Of a stretch of 19,168 bases of DNA, positions 7,037-14,298 are shown piece after piece. This DNA comes from an uncultured Eubacteriales bacterium. GTDB taxonomy: Bacteria; Bacillota; Clostridia; Monoglobales; Firm-18. The notes under the pieces were generated by a model. It did not search any database. It saw only the letters and a list, made by a program, of their open reading frames with translations, and was not told the DNA's origin. Positions within the stretch are counted from its first letter, which is position 1; each line of letters starts with the position of its first letter. The position numbers and the translations under genes are program-made. The DNA lies in NCBI GenBank assembly GCA_905210885.1, contig CAJLYO010000010.1, forward strand, positions 1 through 19,168, in the 5' to 3' direction.

Positions 7037-8641
7037 TGCAACGTTTTTTGCATCGGCAACCGGGGAGATCCTGACAAAGGAATCCCACCACATTACCTTT
7101 GCCGTGCAGGTGTCAGAGTGCAGCGGGACTTTGATTTCACTCTGCGGCGAATATGTGGTTAGCCGGAGCAAAACGTTATTATTATCAAATTCCGAAACCA
7201 GAATAACACCGCCAAAAGTACTGCTTTTGAGTTTGACGGATAATAATTCATTTTCGATATCACAGTCAATCCGGGGGGCGGTTTGTGTAATTCCGCTGAT
7301 TTCAAATTCCAATTCATCTGCCGTCATTTTTGTTACATCAATATATATGCCGCTGCCGATATAAAGACTTTCGCCGTCACCGACTGCGCAATCTGACATA
7401 GTATGGTACTGTCCGTGAGAAACAACTTCCATGTTCCATGAAATACCTGTAGTGTTCAAATTTGACGGAAACCGTACACCGGTATTGGCAAGATAGCACA
7501 CCAGACCGCTTTTCAGTGTATTTCCTTTTATTAAAGCACTGTTATTGCATGAATAGATTTTTTTGTTTTTATTATCATATTTATTCCCGTTTTCATCAAA
7601 AAGTCTGTATTCCAAATAAAGCGTTTTTCCGTTTGGCAAATCCTTTTTGTAAGCTACAACTCCGTTTTGGTCATGTGCAGGCAATATGGTGTATGTTCCG
7701 TTATTTTCAATCATTTTAATTTGATTTTTGTTAAGCCAGCCGAGAGACTCGCGTTCCTTAACGGAAATATACTGACCAATCGGGGTAAGGTGCTTTCCCA
7801 TCAGTGACATATAATACACCGCGCTTGTTTGATTTTTGCGGTACAGGTCCTTAAGTCCCAGTGCGTGCATGGTTTCGTGACATATTTTCCCGGTCGGTAA
7901 AATCGGAAGATTGTCTTCGCCGCGATACAGAATAAGTCCGTTGGGATTTTCGTAATTGCAGGTTAACTGTACATATTCGCCGCTTTGGTATGTAGCAGAG
8001 CCATCCTGAACGGAGACCATATCGGAATAATAATGATAGTCCCATAAAGGGGAACCCCAGCTGACAGAGATATTCTGTGTTGTGTTTTTATAAATTATGG
8101 TTATTAAATCGATTTTTCCGTCTCGGTTACGGTCGAGATCTGAATAACTGTACTTATTTCCGTTAATATCCTCGGGTTTGTTTCCCTTGCCTATTGCATC
8201 GGATATTGCATTTGCCCAATCAATCCGCAGGTCGTACATTCTTGAATTCTCCTCGCCGGTTTCATATCCGTAAGGATTTTGAACATCTTTTTCGGCGTAA
8301 TATCCTCTCGGTTTTGAAAGAGTGACGGAATTACCGCCGTCAAGGAGATAAAGCGTTTGCATGTTCATCTTTCCGCCGCTTACCGATTCAAAATAGTCTG
8401 ACACGCTGTATTCGCTTTTGTTATAAGTGTTGTCCAAAATATCACGGACTGTCGTACCGGCATATGTATTATTAATAAATTCTTCCTCATCCGAAAACTT
8501 CATAAATACAACAAGGTTGGTGAAATTTCCGCCGGTATTCTGATTTGGCGAATAACCAAAACAAGAGATTGTCGTAAAAACAAATAAAATTGCAGTTATA
8601 ATCCAAATTTTCGTTTTTAATCGCTTTGCTTTATTTTTCAT
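7016..8641 (-). CDS. Secreted M6-family metalloprotease
   Basis: 541 residues from the ATG at 8641, chosen because AAAGGAG lies 7 nt upstream. An in-frame ATG 51 nt earlier lacks such a site and would bury the signal peptide. The N-terminus has a basic start, MKNKAKRLKTK, and a hydrophobic stretch, IWIITAILFVFTTISC; the Cys could be a lipid site but the lipobox is poor. The zinc site is HETMHALGLKDLY (H255, E256, H259, with a downstream Asp as a possible third ligand), as in M6 immune-inhibitor-A-like peptidases, followed by a Met-turn-like SLMGKH and the ESLGWL segment typical of the family. A calcium-binding-like DRNRDGKID loop precedes the active site, and the C-terminal part is beta-rich. 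It probably cleaves extracellular proteins; the target is unknown. It converges on the large surface-protein gene. Confidence 0.85.
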   Translation of the reverse strand: MKNKAKRLKTKIWIITAILFVFTTISCFGYSPNQNTGGNFTNLVVFMKFSDEEEFINNTYAGTTVRDILDNTYNKSEYSVSDYFESVSGGKMNMQTLYLLDGGNSVTLSKPRGYYAEKDVQNPYGYETGEENSRMYDLRIDWANAISDAIGKGNKPEDINGNKYSYSDLDRNRDGKIDLITIIYKNTTQNISVSWGSPLWDYHYYSDMVSVQDGSATYQSGEYVQLTCNYENPNGLILYRGEDNLPILPTGKICHETMHALGLKDLYRKNQTSAVYYMSLMGKHLTPIGQYISVKERESLGWLNKNQIKMIENNGTYTILPAHDQNGVVAYKKDLPNGKTLYLEYRLFDENGNKYDNKNKKIYSCNNSALIKGNTLKSGLVCYLANTGVRFPSNLNTTGISWNMEVVSHGQYHTMSDCAVGDGESLYIGSGIYIDVTKMTADELEFEISGITQTAPRIDCDIENELLSVKLKSSTFGGVILVSEFDNNNVLLRLTTYSPQSEIKVPLHSDTCTAKVMWWDSFVRISPVADAKNVAKQKHAP

Positions 8642-8662
8642 TGTTTTCTCCTTTTCGTTATC

Positions 8663-8692
8663 ATATAAACCAAAACGTCCCTCAATTCTCAA
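8663..8692 (-). promoter_or_regulatory. Weak candidate promoter for the M6 protease gene
   Basis: On the minus strand TTGAGA (8687-8692) and TTATAT (8663-8668) are separated by 18 nt and lie between the tRNA terminator and the protease ATG. Both boxes are imperfect. The gene needs its own promoter here because a strong terminator separates it from the upstream tRNA genes. Confidence 0.3.
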
Positions 8693-8703
8693 ATTACCAT
8701 ATC

Positions 8704-8749
8704 GTGGTAAAAAATAAGGTCAGTAAAATTCTTAAGAATTTTACTGACC
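8704..8749 (-). terminator. Terminator of the tRNA-Ser operon (perfect palindrome)
   Basis: Positions 8718-8749 form a perfect 32-nt palindrome with half-site GGTCAGTAAAATTC around a TTAA centre. It starts 1 nt after the encoded CCA of tRNA-Ser(GCT) and is followed on the minus strand by TTATTTTTTACC. This is a strong rho-independent terminator for the tRNA transcript. Confidence 0.88.
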
Positions 8750-8750
8750 G

Positions 8751-8842
8751 TGGCGGAGAAGGAGAGATTCGAACTCTCGCGCCGGTTTCCCGACCTACAC
8801 CCTTAGCAGGGGCGCCTCTTCGGCCTACTTGAGTACTTCTCC
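8751..8842 (-). tRNA. tRNA-Ser(GCT)
   Basis: The minus strand folds as a class II tRNA of 92 nt including an encoded CCA. Acceptor stem GGAGAAG/CTTCTCC is fully paired, with discriminator G. The anticodon loop CTGCTAA gives anticodon GCT, which reads AGC and AGU serine codons. The long variable arm (about 18 nt) and the T arm GAGAG/CTCTC with loop TTCGAAT are normal. It is the second gene of a two-tRNA transcript, 26 nt after tRNA-Ser(TGA), and is followed directly by a terminator. Confidence 0.95.
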
Positions 8843-8868
8843 GTGCCGATATTATTAAATTAAAAAAA

Positions 8869-8958
8869 TGGAGGAGAGGGGCGGATTCGAACCCCCGGAC
8901 GACTTGCATCGTCACCGGTTTTCAAGACCGGCTCTTTAAACCACTCAGACACCTCTCC
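8869..8958 (-). tRNA. tRNA-Ser(TGA), with atypical discriminator and T stem
   Basis: The minus strand folds as a 90-nt class II tRNA with encoded CCA. Acceptor stem GGAGAGG/CCTCTCC, D stem TCT/AGA, anticodon stem CCGGT/ACCGG with loop CTTGAAA (anticodon TGA, reading UCN serine codons), and variable-arm stem GACGA/TCGTC are all well paired. Two features are unusual. The base between the acceptor stem and CCA is U (8872 on the + strand is A) where bacterial tRNA-Ser normally has G73. The T stem reads GGGGG/CCGCC, which leaves a G-G mismatch in its middle pair (8882 and 8894 on the + strand). It is the first gene after the operon promoter. Confidence 0.9.
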
Positions 8959-8979
8959 GAAAACTTGTCAACAAATAGC

Positions 8980-9008
8980 ATTTTAACACAAATAACACAT
9001 ATTGTCAA
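8980..9008 (-). promoter_or_regulatory. Promoter of the tRNA-Ser operon
   Basis: On the minus strand a perfect TTGACA (9003-9008) and TAAAAT (8980-8985, 5/6 match to the -10 consensus) are separated by exactly 17 nt. The expected start lies about 15 nt before the first tRNA. The strength and distance fit a stable-RNA promoter. Confidence 0.88.
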
Positions 9009-9029
9009 GACAATTTTGCAAATTTTTTT

Positions 9030-9065
9030 AAAAAATCGGCACAGCTTTTTCAGATAGCTGTGCCG
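9030..9065 (-). terminator. Terminator of the discoidin-like gene
   Basis: A perfect 10-bp stem (CGGCACAGCT at 9037-9046, AGCTGTGCCG at 9056-9065) with a 9-nt loop is followed on the minus strand by ATTTTTT. It lies 7 nt after the stop codon of the 260-residue gene and just upstream of the tRNA promoter. Confidence 0.88.
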
Positions 9066-9072
9066 CGGTGTT

Positions 9073-9855
9073 TTACTTATTGATATTGCCTATAACTTCA
9101 ATCTGAGTCAGCGCTGCCCATGAAAGAGGGTTTGCCGCCTGTTTAAAGTCACAAAGATGGATTCTGTCCGTAACAATGGGCTTTTCGGGTTTGAATGACT
9201 GGCCGCCTGTAGGTTTTTGCAATGTTATCGGCATTTTTGTTCCGTCGGAAAACTCAATGGTCATGGATTTCCAGTATGTATCGTGGTCGTCTTTAAAATC
9301 GGCACGCAGATACAGGATAATCTCGTCTACGGTAACGTTTGTTCCGAAATACAGCGTATAGTCAATATCCTCACGTGCGCCGCCTGCGTATGACTGGTAA
9401 GGATAGCTTCCGTGACTTGTCTGTTCTATAACGCCGTCAATTGAATTGCGCTCCTCAAACCACGGTTCGTCGCGGGTTACAAAGTTTGCCTTTGCGTAGG
9501 GGTAACATTCCGTTTTATACCGCTGTGCCGCGCTGTTTAAGGCGATATTTCTTTTTGTGTATATTTCGCTTTCGTCTGCCGGAACGGCGGATATTATGTT
9601 GTTATCCTCCGACCATGTTTCGGGGGCGTAGATCGCCGTGTGCTCGTCAAACGGAATATCAAATACATATTCGCCGCCGGGGATATATACAATGCTTTCC
9701 TTAAGGGTTTTTGCAAGCTTAAGTTTTGCAAATTTGCAGCCGTCAAGGGTGATTTTGATTTTGTCGCCGTTTTCGTATTTTTTGTTATACTCTAAGGTTT
9801 CGGCACCGGACGCCAAAACCTCGCCTTTTGCATTTATAATCTCTATTTTAATCAT
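9073..9855 (-). CDS. Discoidin (F5/8 type C)-like protein of unknown function
   Basis: 260-residue protein without signal peptide or membrane segment. The ATG at 9855 has a strong AAGGAGG about 6 nt upstream. Residues 1-100 form a beta-rich N-terminal part (MIKIEIINAKGEVLASG, then YIPGGEYVFDI). Residues about 105-258 look like a discoidin-type jelly roll: NIALNSAAQRYK, ERNSIDGVIEQTSHGSYPYQS, then YTLYFGTNVTVDEIILYLRADF and MTIEFSDGTKM, matching the usual order NxAxN, aIDG, DFG-like and FSDG elements. Such folds commonly bind carbohydrates, but usually outside the cell, and this protein shows no export signal. The gene is monocistronic, with its own terminator, and is divergent from lysA. No enzyme motif is visible. 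It could relate to the glycan genes at the left of the window, but they are 7 kb away. Confidence 0.75.
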   Translation of the reverse strand: MIKIEIINAKGEVLASGAETLEYNKKYENGDKIKITLDGCKFAKLKLAKTLKESIVYIPGGEYVFDIPFDEHTAIYAPETWSEDNNIISAVPADESEIYTKRNIALNSAAQRYKTECYPYAKANFVTRDEPWFEERNSIDGVIEQTSHGSYPYQSYAGGAREDIDYTLYFGTNVTVDEIILYLRADFKDDHDTYWKSMTIEFSDGTKMPITLQKPTGGQSFKPEKPIVTDRIHLCDFKQAANPLSWAALTQIEVIGNINK

Positions 9856-9877
9856 AATAATCCTCCTTTTTTAGTAT

Positions 9878-9931
9878 TTTACAACAGTTTGCAGATAATA
9901 TCATTGCTAATTATAATTATTTTGTTGTAAA
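9878..9931. repeat. Inverted repeat in the divergent 9856-10044 intergenic region
   Basis: TTTACAACA (9878-9886) and TGTTGTAAA (9923-9931) are perfect inverted copies 36 nt apart. Between them lies a 12-nt palindrome, TAATTATAATTA (9908-9919). The region is AT-rich and separates the divergent discoidin-like gene and lysA. The elements could be operator half-sites, but AT-rich DNA produces such matches by chance. Confidence 0.35.
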
Positions 9932-9957
9932 TTTCATTAATCAGCAAATAAAATCGA

Positions 9958-9986
9958 TTGACACACGGCGTTGTTTGTGTTAATAT
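9958..9986 (+). promoter_or_regulatory. Sigma-A promoter of lysA and probably the following gene block
   Basis: A perfect TTGACA (9958-9963) is followed after exactly 17 nt by TAATAT (9981-9986). The expected transcription start near 9993 leaves a leader of about 50 nt before the lysA ATG, too short for a lysine riboswitch. Confidence 0.85.
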
Positions 9987-10044
9987 AGTATTTGGTGAAT
10001 ATTGTAATTAAGGCGCGGTGCGCCCGGGCGAAGGAGAATTTATC

Positions 10045-11340
10045 ATGGAAATAATGGATTGCCTCGGCATAAAAAACAATGTACTTACAATCGGCGGCGC
10101 AGATGTTGAGAAAATTTGCGATGAATTTAAAACGCCTGTTTATATATTGGACGAAAACGAAATAAGAAAAAACTGCCGTCTGTACCGCGAGGCCATTGAA
10201 AAATATTATAACGGCAACGGTTTGGTACTGTACGCAAGCAAGGCGCTGTCCTGCGTCAGAATGTGTAAAATCGCCGCTTCCGAAGGTCTGGGGCTCGACG
10301 TTGTTTCCGGCGGAGAACTGTATACCGCTCTTAAGGCTGAGTTTCCTGTGGAAAAAATCTATTTTCACGGCAACAACAAGACGGACCAGGAGCTTGTAAT
10401 GGCGGTTGAAAACAAAGTTGGAAATGTTGTTGTTGACAACGCTTATGAGCTTGAACGGCTTGATAAGATTGCCGGGGAGCATAATTATACAGCAAAGGTT
10501 TCTTTCCGCATAAAACCTGGGATTGACGCTCATACTCACGATTTTATAAGAACGGGACAGATTGACTCAAAATTCGGCGTTGCTCTCGATAACGGCGAGG
10601 CTGAACAGCTTCTTGCCGCGGCGTCGGAAATGAAAAACATTGAAATAACCGGTATTCACTGCCATATCGGTTCACAGATTTTTGATATAGAACCTTTTGT
10701 GCTTGCGGCTGAAAAGATGACGGATTTTATGCATACACTTAAGGAAAAACACGGCATTGTAATACGTGAACTTAATTTGGGCGGCGGTTATGGAATAAAA
10801 TATCTTTCAAGCCATGACCCGGTGCCGTACGGCGATTATATTAAGAAGGTTTCGGTTGCCGTAAAGGAGCGCTGTGCAAAATATGGACTTGATATACCGA
10901 AAATTCTTATGGAGCCGGGACGCTCGATTGTTGCGCCGGCAGGGATTACCGTATATACGGTCGGTGCGGTTAAAAGAATTGAAAATGTGAGAAATTACGT
11001 TTCCGTTGATGGCGGAATGGGTGACAATCCGCGCTATATTTTGTATCAGTCGGAATACGAGGCTGTACCGGTTCATAACCCGGACGCACCAAAAACCGAA
11101 ACGGTGACAATTGCCGGAAAATGCTGTGAGTCCGGAGATATTCTTATTAAAGATATCAAAATGCCCAGACTTTCGCCGGGGGATAAGCTTGCGGTTCTGG
11201 CAACGGGAGCTTACAACTATTCAATGGCGAGCAACTATAACAGAATACCCCGTCCGCCGGTTGTAATGGTTAAAGACGGGAACGCTTCTCTTGCTGTAAA
11301 ACGCGAAAGTTATGAAGATATTATAAAAAATGATTTATGA
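10045..11340 (+). CDS. lysA: Diaminopimelate decarboxylase
   Basis: 431 residues from the ATG at 10045, chosen because AAGGAG (10031-10036) lies 8 nt upstream. An in-frame GTG at 10018 sits upstream of that site and lacks one of its own. LysA is a PLP enzyme that decarboxylates meso-diaminopimelate to lysine in the cytoplasm. The PLP lysine is K66 in LYASKAL. Other family elements are GLGLDVVSGGELYTAL, the FHGNNK segment, HCHIGSQI, LNLGGGYGI, EPGRSIVAPAG, the active-site CESGD (C361, E362) and GAYNYSMASNYN near the C-terminus. Length is normal for the family. It heads a co-directional block; the next gene's ribosome binding site overlaps its stop codon, which suggests translational coupling. 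Confidence 0.95.
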   Translation: MEIMDCLGIKNNVLTIGGADVEKICDEFKTPVYILDENEIRKNCRLYREAIEKYYNGNGLVLYASKALSCVRMCKIAASEGLGLDVVSGGELYTALKAEFPVEKIYFHGNNKTDQELVMAVENKVGNVVVDNAYELERLDKIAGEHNYTAKVSFRIKPGIDAHTHDFIRTGQIDSKFGVALDNGEAEQLLAAASEMKNIEITGIHCHIGSQIFDIEPFVLAAEKMTDFMHTLKEKHGIVIRELNLGGGYGIKYLSSHDPVPYGDYIKKVSVAVKERCAKYGLDIPKILMEPGRSIVAPAGITVYTVGAVKRIENVRNYVSVDGGMGDNPRYILYQSEYEAVPVHNPDAPKTETVTIAGKCCESGDILIKDIKMPRLSPGDKLAVLATGAYNYSMASNYNRIPRPPVVMVKDGNASLAVKRESYEDIIKNDL

Positions 11341-11350
11341 GGTGAAGTGA

Positions 11351-11983
11351 TTGCTGTTCGGAAGTACTGACCTTATTCAGTCGCTTATAGCGGTTGCGGT
11401 TTCCGTAATCAGTCTTTGCGTGCACGAAGTCAGCCACGGGTACACCGCGTACCTTCTCGGCGACAGCACGGCAAAGCGTATGGGGCGGCTGTCGTTTAAT
11501 CCGCTTAAGCATATAGACGTTATCGGCTTTCTTATGATGCTTGTTGCCGGTTTCGGTTGGGCAAAGGCTGTGCCTATTAATATGTATAATTTCAAAAATC
11601 CGAAAAAGGGTATGGCAATTTCTGCCCTTGCAGGTCCGGTTTCAAACATTGTGCTTGCGCTTATTTCGTGCATTGTGTTTGTACTGCTCGGAAATGCCGG
11701 CGTAACAAATCAGTATGTTATGTTTTTTGTACGCCTTATGTTTTATGTAAACTGCATGCTTGCTATGTTCAATCTTATACCGATTTCGCCCCTTGACGGC
11801 TCAAAGGTGCTGTTTGCATTTTTGCCACAGAGGTACTACGACAAGCTTATGTATGTTGAACGTTACGGGTTTATTATACTGATAATCGCAGTAAACACAC
11901 CGCTGTTTAACCATATTCTCGATAACGGTGTTACAAATCTTATGAGGGCGATTATCTTTCTTGTTGACCTGCTGCCTATTTAA
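11351..11983 (+). CDS. Site-2 protease family (M50) membrane peptidase
   Basis: 210-residue integral membrane protein with about five or six hydrophobic segments. The zinc motif is HEVSH (H25, E26, H29) in the first segment, followed by GRLSFNPLKHID, ALAGPVSNI and NLIPISPLDGS with the third ligand Asp at about D149. This is the compact rhomboid-length M50 class common in Firmicutes, lacking a PDZ domain. The likely start is TTG at 11351, since GAGGTG lies about 7 nt upstream over the lysA stop and the first in-frame ATG would remove the zinc motif. The substrate is unknown. It lies between lysA and scpA, an arrangement I recall from other Clostridia. Confidence 0.9.
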   Translation: MLFGSTDLIQSLIAVAVSVISLCVHEVSHGYTAYLLGDSTAKRMGRLSFNPLKHIDVIGFLMMLVAGFGWAKAVPINMYNFKNPKKGMAISALAGPVSNIVLALISCIVFVLLGNAGVTNQYVMFFVRLMFYVNCMLAMFNLIPISPLDGSKVLFAFLPQRYYDKLMYVERYGFIILIIAVNTPLFNHILDNGVTNLMRAIIFLVDLLPI

Positions 11984-12007
11984 TATGACGAAAGGAAGTT
12001 TGGGTGC

Positions 12008-12784
12008 ATGACGCCTATTGAATTTAAGCTTCAGACCTTTGAGGGACCGCTTGACCTGCTTTTGCACCTTATAAGCAAAAACAAGGTGAGCCTGTACGAT
12101 ATACCCATTGCCGAGATTACGGAGCAGTATATCGATTACATACATGCAATGGAACGGTTTGATATTGAGGTTTCCAGCGAGTTTTTGGTTGTTGCCTCCA
12201 ATCTTTTGTACATAAAATCAAAAATGATTTTGCCCAACGAGGAGGACGAGGAGGTCGAAGACCCGCGTGCAGAGCTTGCCCAGCGGCTTTTGGAATATAA
12301 AAAGATAAAGTGTGCGGCGGCAGAGCTTACGCCGCGTCAGTTTGCCGGGACTTACAACTTTTTTAAAGTCAGAGGCTACATAGAGCCTATAGTAATTGAC
12401 GAAAGTTTAAAGCGCGTAACGGCGGACAAGCTTTTTGAGGCTATAAATAACGTATCACAGGCAATTAAGCTCAGAAAGCCTGTTGTTCCGGGCAATTTTG
12501 CAGGAATAGTGGGACGTGAGCTGACATCGGTTTTTTCTGTTGTGAAAAAATTCGTAAAAAGGCTTAAAATGTTTAAAAAGGTTAAGTTTCTTGACCTTTT
12601 CAAAGGAATAAAGACACGTGAAGAAGCGGTTGCATCATTTTTGGCAGTTTTGGAAATGGTAAAAATGGACAGAATAGATGTTGAACAAACAGGGACGGGC
12701 TATGTTTTAAGCTACCGCGAACGGGTAAGAACGAAAGAAAAGGAGGAGGCAAATGGAGAAGGAAACGATAGGGTCGATAGTTGA
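12008..12784 (+). CDS. scpA: Segregation and condensation protein A
   Basis: 258-residue kleisin subunit of the bacterial SMC-ScpAB condensin, which organises and segregates the chromosome. The N-terminal signature FKLQTFEGPLDLLLHLISKNKVSLYDI is characteristic (residues about 5-32), followed by the EISSEFLVVASNLLYIKSKMILP-like helix that contacts the SMC neck. An acidic linker (EEDEEVEDPRAELAQRLLEYK) and a C-terminal winged helix that caps the SMC head (about 180-245) complete the normal layout. The ATG has AAAGGAAG about 8 nt upstream. Its last 32 nt overlap the start of scpB in another frame, so ScpA and ScpB translation is probably coupled. Confidence 0.95.
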   Translation: MTPIEFKLQTFEGPLDLLLHLISKNKVSLYDIPIAEITEQYIDYIHAMERFDIEVSSEFLVVASNLLYIKSKMILPNEEDEEVEDPRAELAQRLLEYKKIKCAAAELTPRQFAGTYNFFKVRGYIEPIVIDESLKRVTADKLFEAINNVSQAIKLRKPVVPGNFAGIVGRELTSVFSVVKKFVKRLKMFKKVKFLDLFKGIKTREEAVASFLAVLEMVKMDRIDVEQTGTGYVLSYRERVRTKEKEEANGEGNDRVDS

Positions 12785-13322
12785 AGCGTTGCTGTTTGCT
12801 TCCGGCGAGGCTATAGAGCTTTCGCTTTTGGCTGAGATTATTGAAATTGACGAGGGCGATTTAAACGAAATCATTCTCGATTTAATGGATAAATACAACT
12901 ACGAAAAAAGAGGAATTAAAATAATCCGCGTGGGCAGCAAGTATCAGCTTTGCACACGCAGTGAATACTACGAATATATTCAGAAAATCGTACCTCCGCA
13001 GAAAAAACACCCACTTTCAAAGGCGTCCGTTGAAGTGCTGTCGATTATAGCGTACAAACAGCCGGTTACACGCTCGCAAATTTCACATATAAGGGGTGTT
13101 GATTCGGATAACTCCGTTAACAGGCTTATTGAAATAGGTCTTGTGGAGATTACAGGAAAGCTTGACGCGCCGGGACGTCCGTCACTTTTAGGCACGACAG
13201 ACGAGTTTTTACGGCAGTTCGGCTTGTCGTCATTGGACGAGCTTACACCGCTTGACGATTATGAAATTGACGAAATGCTTGAGGATATGTCACAGAAAGA
13301 GGAAAATCCGGAAGGACAGTGA
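12753..13322 (+). CDS. scpB: Segregation and condensation protein B
   Basis: 189-residue partner of ScpA with two winged-helix domains. Recognised by the start IGSIVEALLFASGEAIEL, by VLSIIAYKQPVTRSQISHIRGVDSD, and by VEITGKLDAPGRPSLLGTTDEFL in the second winged helix. ScpB dimers bind the ScpA centre and support SMC loading. The ATG at 12753 is preceded by AAAGGAGG inside scpA, with a 32-nt overlap. The C-terminal tail is acidic (EIDEMLEDMSQKEE), as is common. Length is normal. Confidence 0.95.
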   Translation: MEKETIGSIVEALLFASGEAIELSLLAEIIEIDEGDLNEIILDLMDKYNYEKRGIKIIRVGSKYQLCTRSEYYEYIQKIVPPQKKHPLSKASVEVLSIIAYKQPVTRSQISHIRGVDSDNSVNRLIEIGLVEITGKLDAPGRPSLLGTTDEFLRQFGLSSLDELTPLDDYEIDEMLEDMSQKEENPEGQ

Positions 13323-13327
13323 TTAAA

Positions 13328-13924
13328 ATGATATATATTATCATAATATCTGCCGTCGTTGTTGTTTTGCTTGCCGCGGTTTATGCGGCGGTTTTTGTGC
13401 CGCATATTCTTGAGGCTGAGGCTGCTGGCACAAATTTCAGAATTAAGTTTTGGTTTATTACCGTTTCCGGCGGCAAAAAGCAAAAAAAGAAAAAGAAAGC
13501 GGATAAAAAATCCCCTGCGAAAGATTATGTCAGGGTTCCTACAGTTGAATACCTAAAGCGCATTGCGACAAATATAAGACATCACAGGGACGATATACGG
13601 TTATTGATTAAGGACTTTTTCGCTCTTGCATCATTGGTGCGCCTTGACGTTTCGGCAGACTACGGAACAGGGGACGCCGCCGTGACTGCCATATGCTATG
13701 GTATTGCCTGGCAGATAATCACACCGCTTCACGAATTTGTTATAAAAAAGCATGACGCCGAAGGAAAAATTAATGCGGCGCTCACTCCTTATTATAATGA
13801 AAAGAAATTTGAATACCGCGTTTTTTTACAGACGAAAATCAAGATTTTTGACTGGATAAAGCTGTATCGCCGCGGAAAAAAGTTAGTAAAATTAATTGAT
13901 ACGGAGGGAAAAAACAATGGCTGA
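13328..13924 (+). CDS. DUF2953 membrane-anchored protein (YtfI-like)
   Basis: 198 residues from the ATG at 13328, which has AGGA about 11 nt upstream; a GTG at 13319 overlapping the scpB stop is a weaker alternative. An N-terminal membrane segment (IYIIIISAVVVVLLAAVYAA) is followed by a lysine-rich cluster (KKQKKKKKADKK, about residues 53-64) and a soluble domain with LVRLDVSADYGTGDAAVTAICYG, which is the part typical of DUF2953. The biochemical function is unknown. In Bacillus the homologue lies beside ytfJ/gerW, and here too its last 8 nt overlap that gene, which supports the family call and suggests a link to sporulation. Confidence 0.85.
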   Translation: MIYIIIISAVVVVLLAAVYAAVFVPHILEAEAAGTNFRIKFWFITVSGGKKQKKKKKADKKSPAKDYVRVPTVEYLKRIATNIRHHRDDIRLLIKDFFALASLVRLDVSADYGTGDAAVTAICYGIAWQIITPLHEFVIKKHDAEGKINAALTPYYNEKKFEYRVFLQTKIKIFDWIKLYRRGKKLVKLIDTEGKNNG

Positions 13925-14273
13925 GAAACAACTTGAAGGTTTATTAAATTCAACCCTTACCGGACTGCGTGGAATGGGTGATGTGAAAAATGTTGTGGGC
14001 GACCCGATTGTTGCCGCAGACGGAACAACGGTTATTCCCTATTCGCGTGTGTCATTCGGCTACGGCGTGGGAGGTGCCGGAGATGACGCGGAGGAGAGCC
14101 GTGTAATAGGCGGAAGCGGCGGCGGAGTTACGCTTACTCCAATGGGCTTTTTGATTATATCGCCAAGCGGTGAAACAAAAATGATAAATGTTGACAGTCA
14201 AAACCCTACCGAAACGCTGATTGAAAGCTTTCCCGATATAATAGACAGCATTGCATCGCTGTTTAAAAGATAA
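13917..14273 (+). CDS. ytfJ: GerW/YtfJ family sporulation protein
   Basis: 118-residue soluble protein starting at the ATG with GGAGGG 7 nt upstream. Typical features are LEGLLNSTLTGLRGMGDVKNVVGDPI at the N-terminus, GTTVIPYSRVSFGYGVGG, a Gly-rich stretch GGSGGGVTLTPMGFLII, and a C-terminal helix with FPDIIDSIASLF. In Bacillus the homologue is expressed in the forespore and needed for normal spore germination. Presence of this family supports a spore-forming lineage, although some non-sporulating relatives keep it. It overlaps the DUF2953 gene by 8 nt. Confidence 0.92.
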   Translation: MAEKQLEGLLNSTLTGLRGMGDVKNVVGDPIVAADGTTVIPYSRVSFGYGVGGAGDDAEESRVIGGSGGGVTLTPMGFLIISPSGETKMINVDSQNPTETLIESFPDIIDSIASLFKR

Positions 14274-14298
14274 TATAACTGAAAGGATTGTTACAAAA

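Noticed and set aside
8642..8692. Longer M6 protease start at an upstream ATG
   Set aside because: It would put 17 extra charged residues before the signal peptide, and the AAAGGAG site is positioned for the ATG at 8641.
8626..8915. Open frames across the tRNA-Ser genes
   Set aside because: They overlap two structured tRNA genes and a terminator on both strands and cannot be real coding sequences.
2310..8958. Genomic island inserted at tRNA-Ser
   Set aside because: I looked for a duplicate of the tRNA 3' end as an attachment site and for an integrase, and saw neither in the window.
8967..8972. Second TTGACA just before tRNA-Ser(TGA)
   Set aside because: A promoter using it would start inside the tRNA, and no -10 box follows at the right distance.
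10018..10044. Upstream GTG start for lysA
   Set aside because: The GTG precedes the AAGGAG at 10031-10036 and has no ribosome binding site of its own, whereas the ATG at 10045 is spaced correctly behind that site and fits the family N-terminus.
9987..10044. Lysine riboswitch in the lysA leader
   Set aside because: Only about 50 nt separate the expected transcription start from the ATG, far too little for that riboswitch, and no fitting stems were seen.
14274..14298. T-box leader before tyrS
   Set aside because: The gap to the upstream gene is 25 nt, so there is no space for the specifier and antiterminator.
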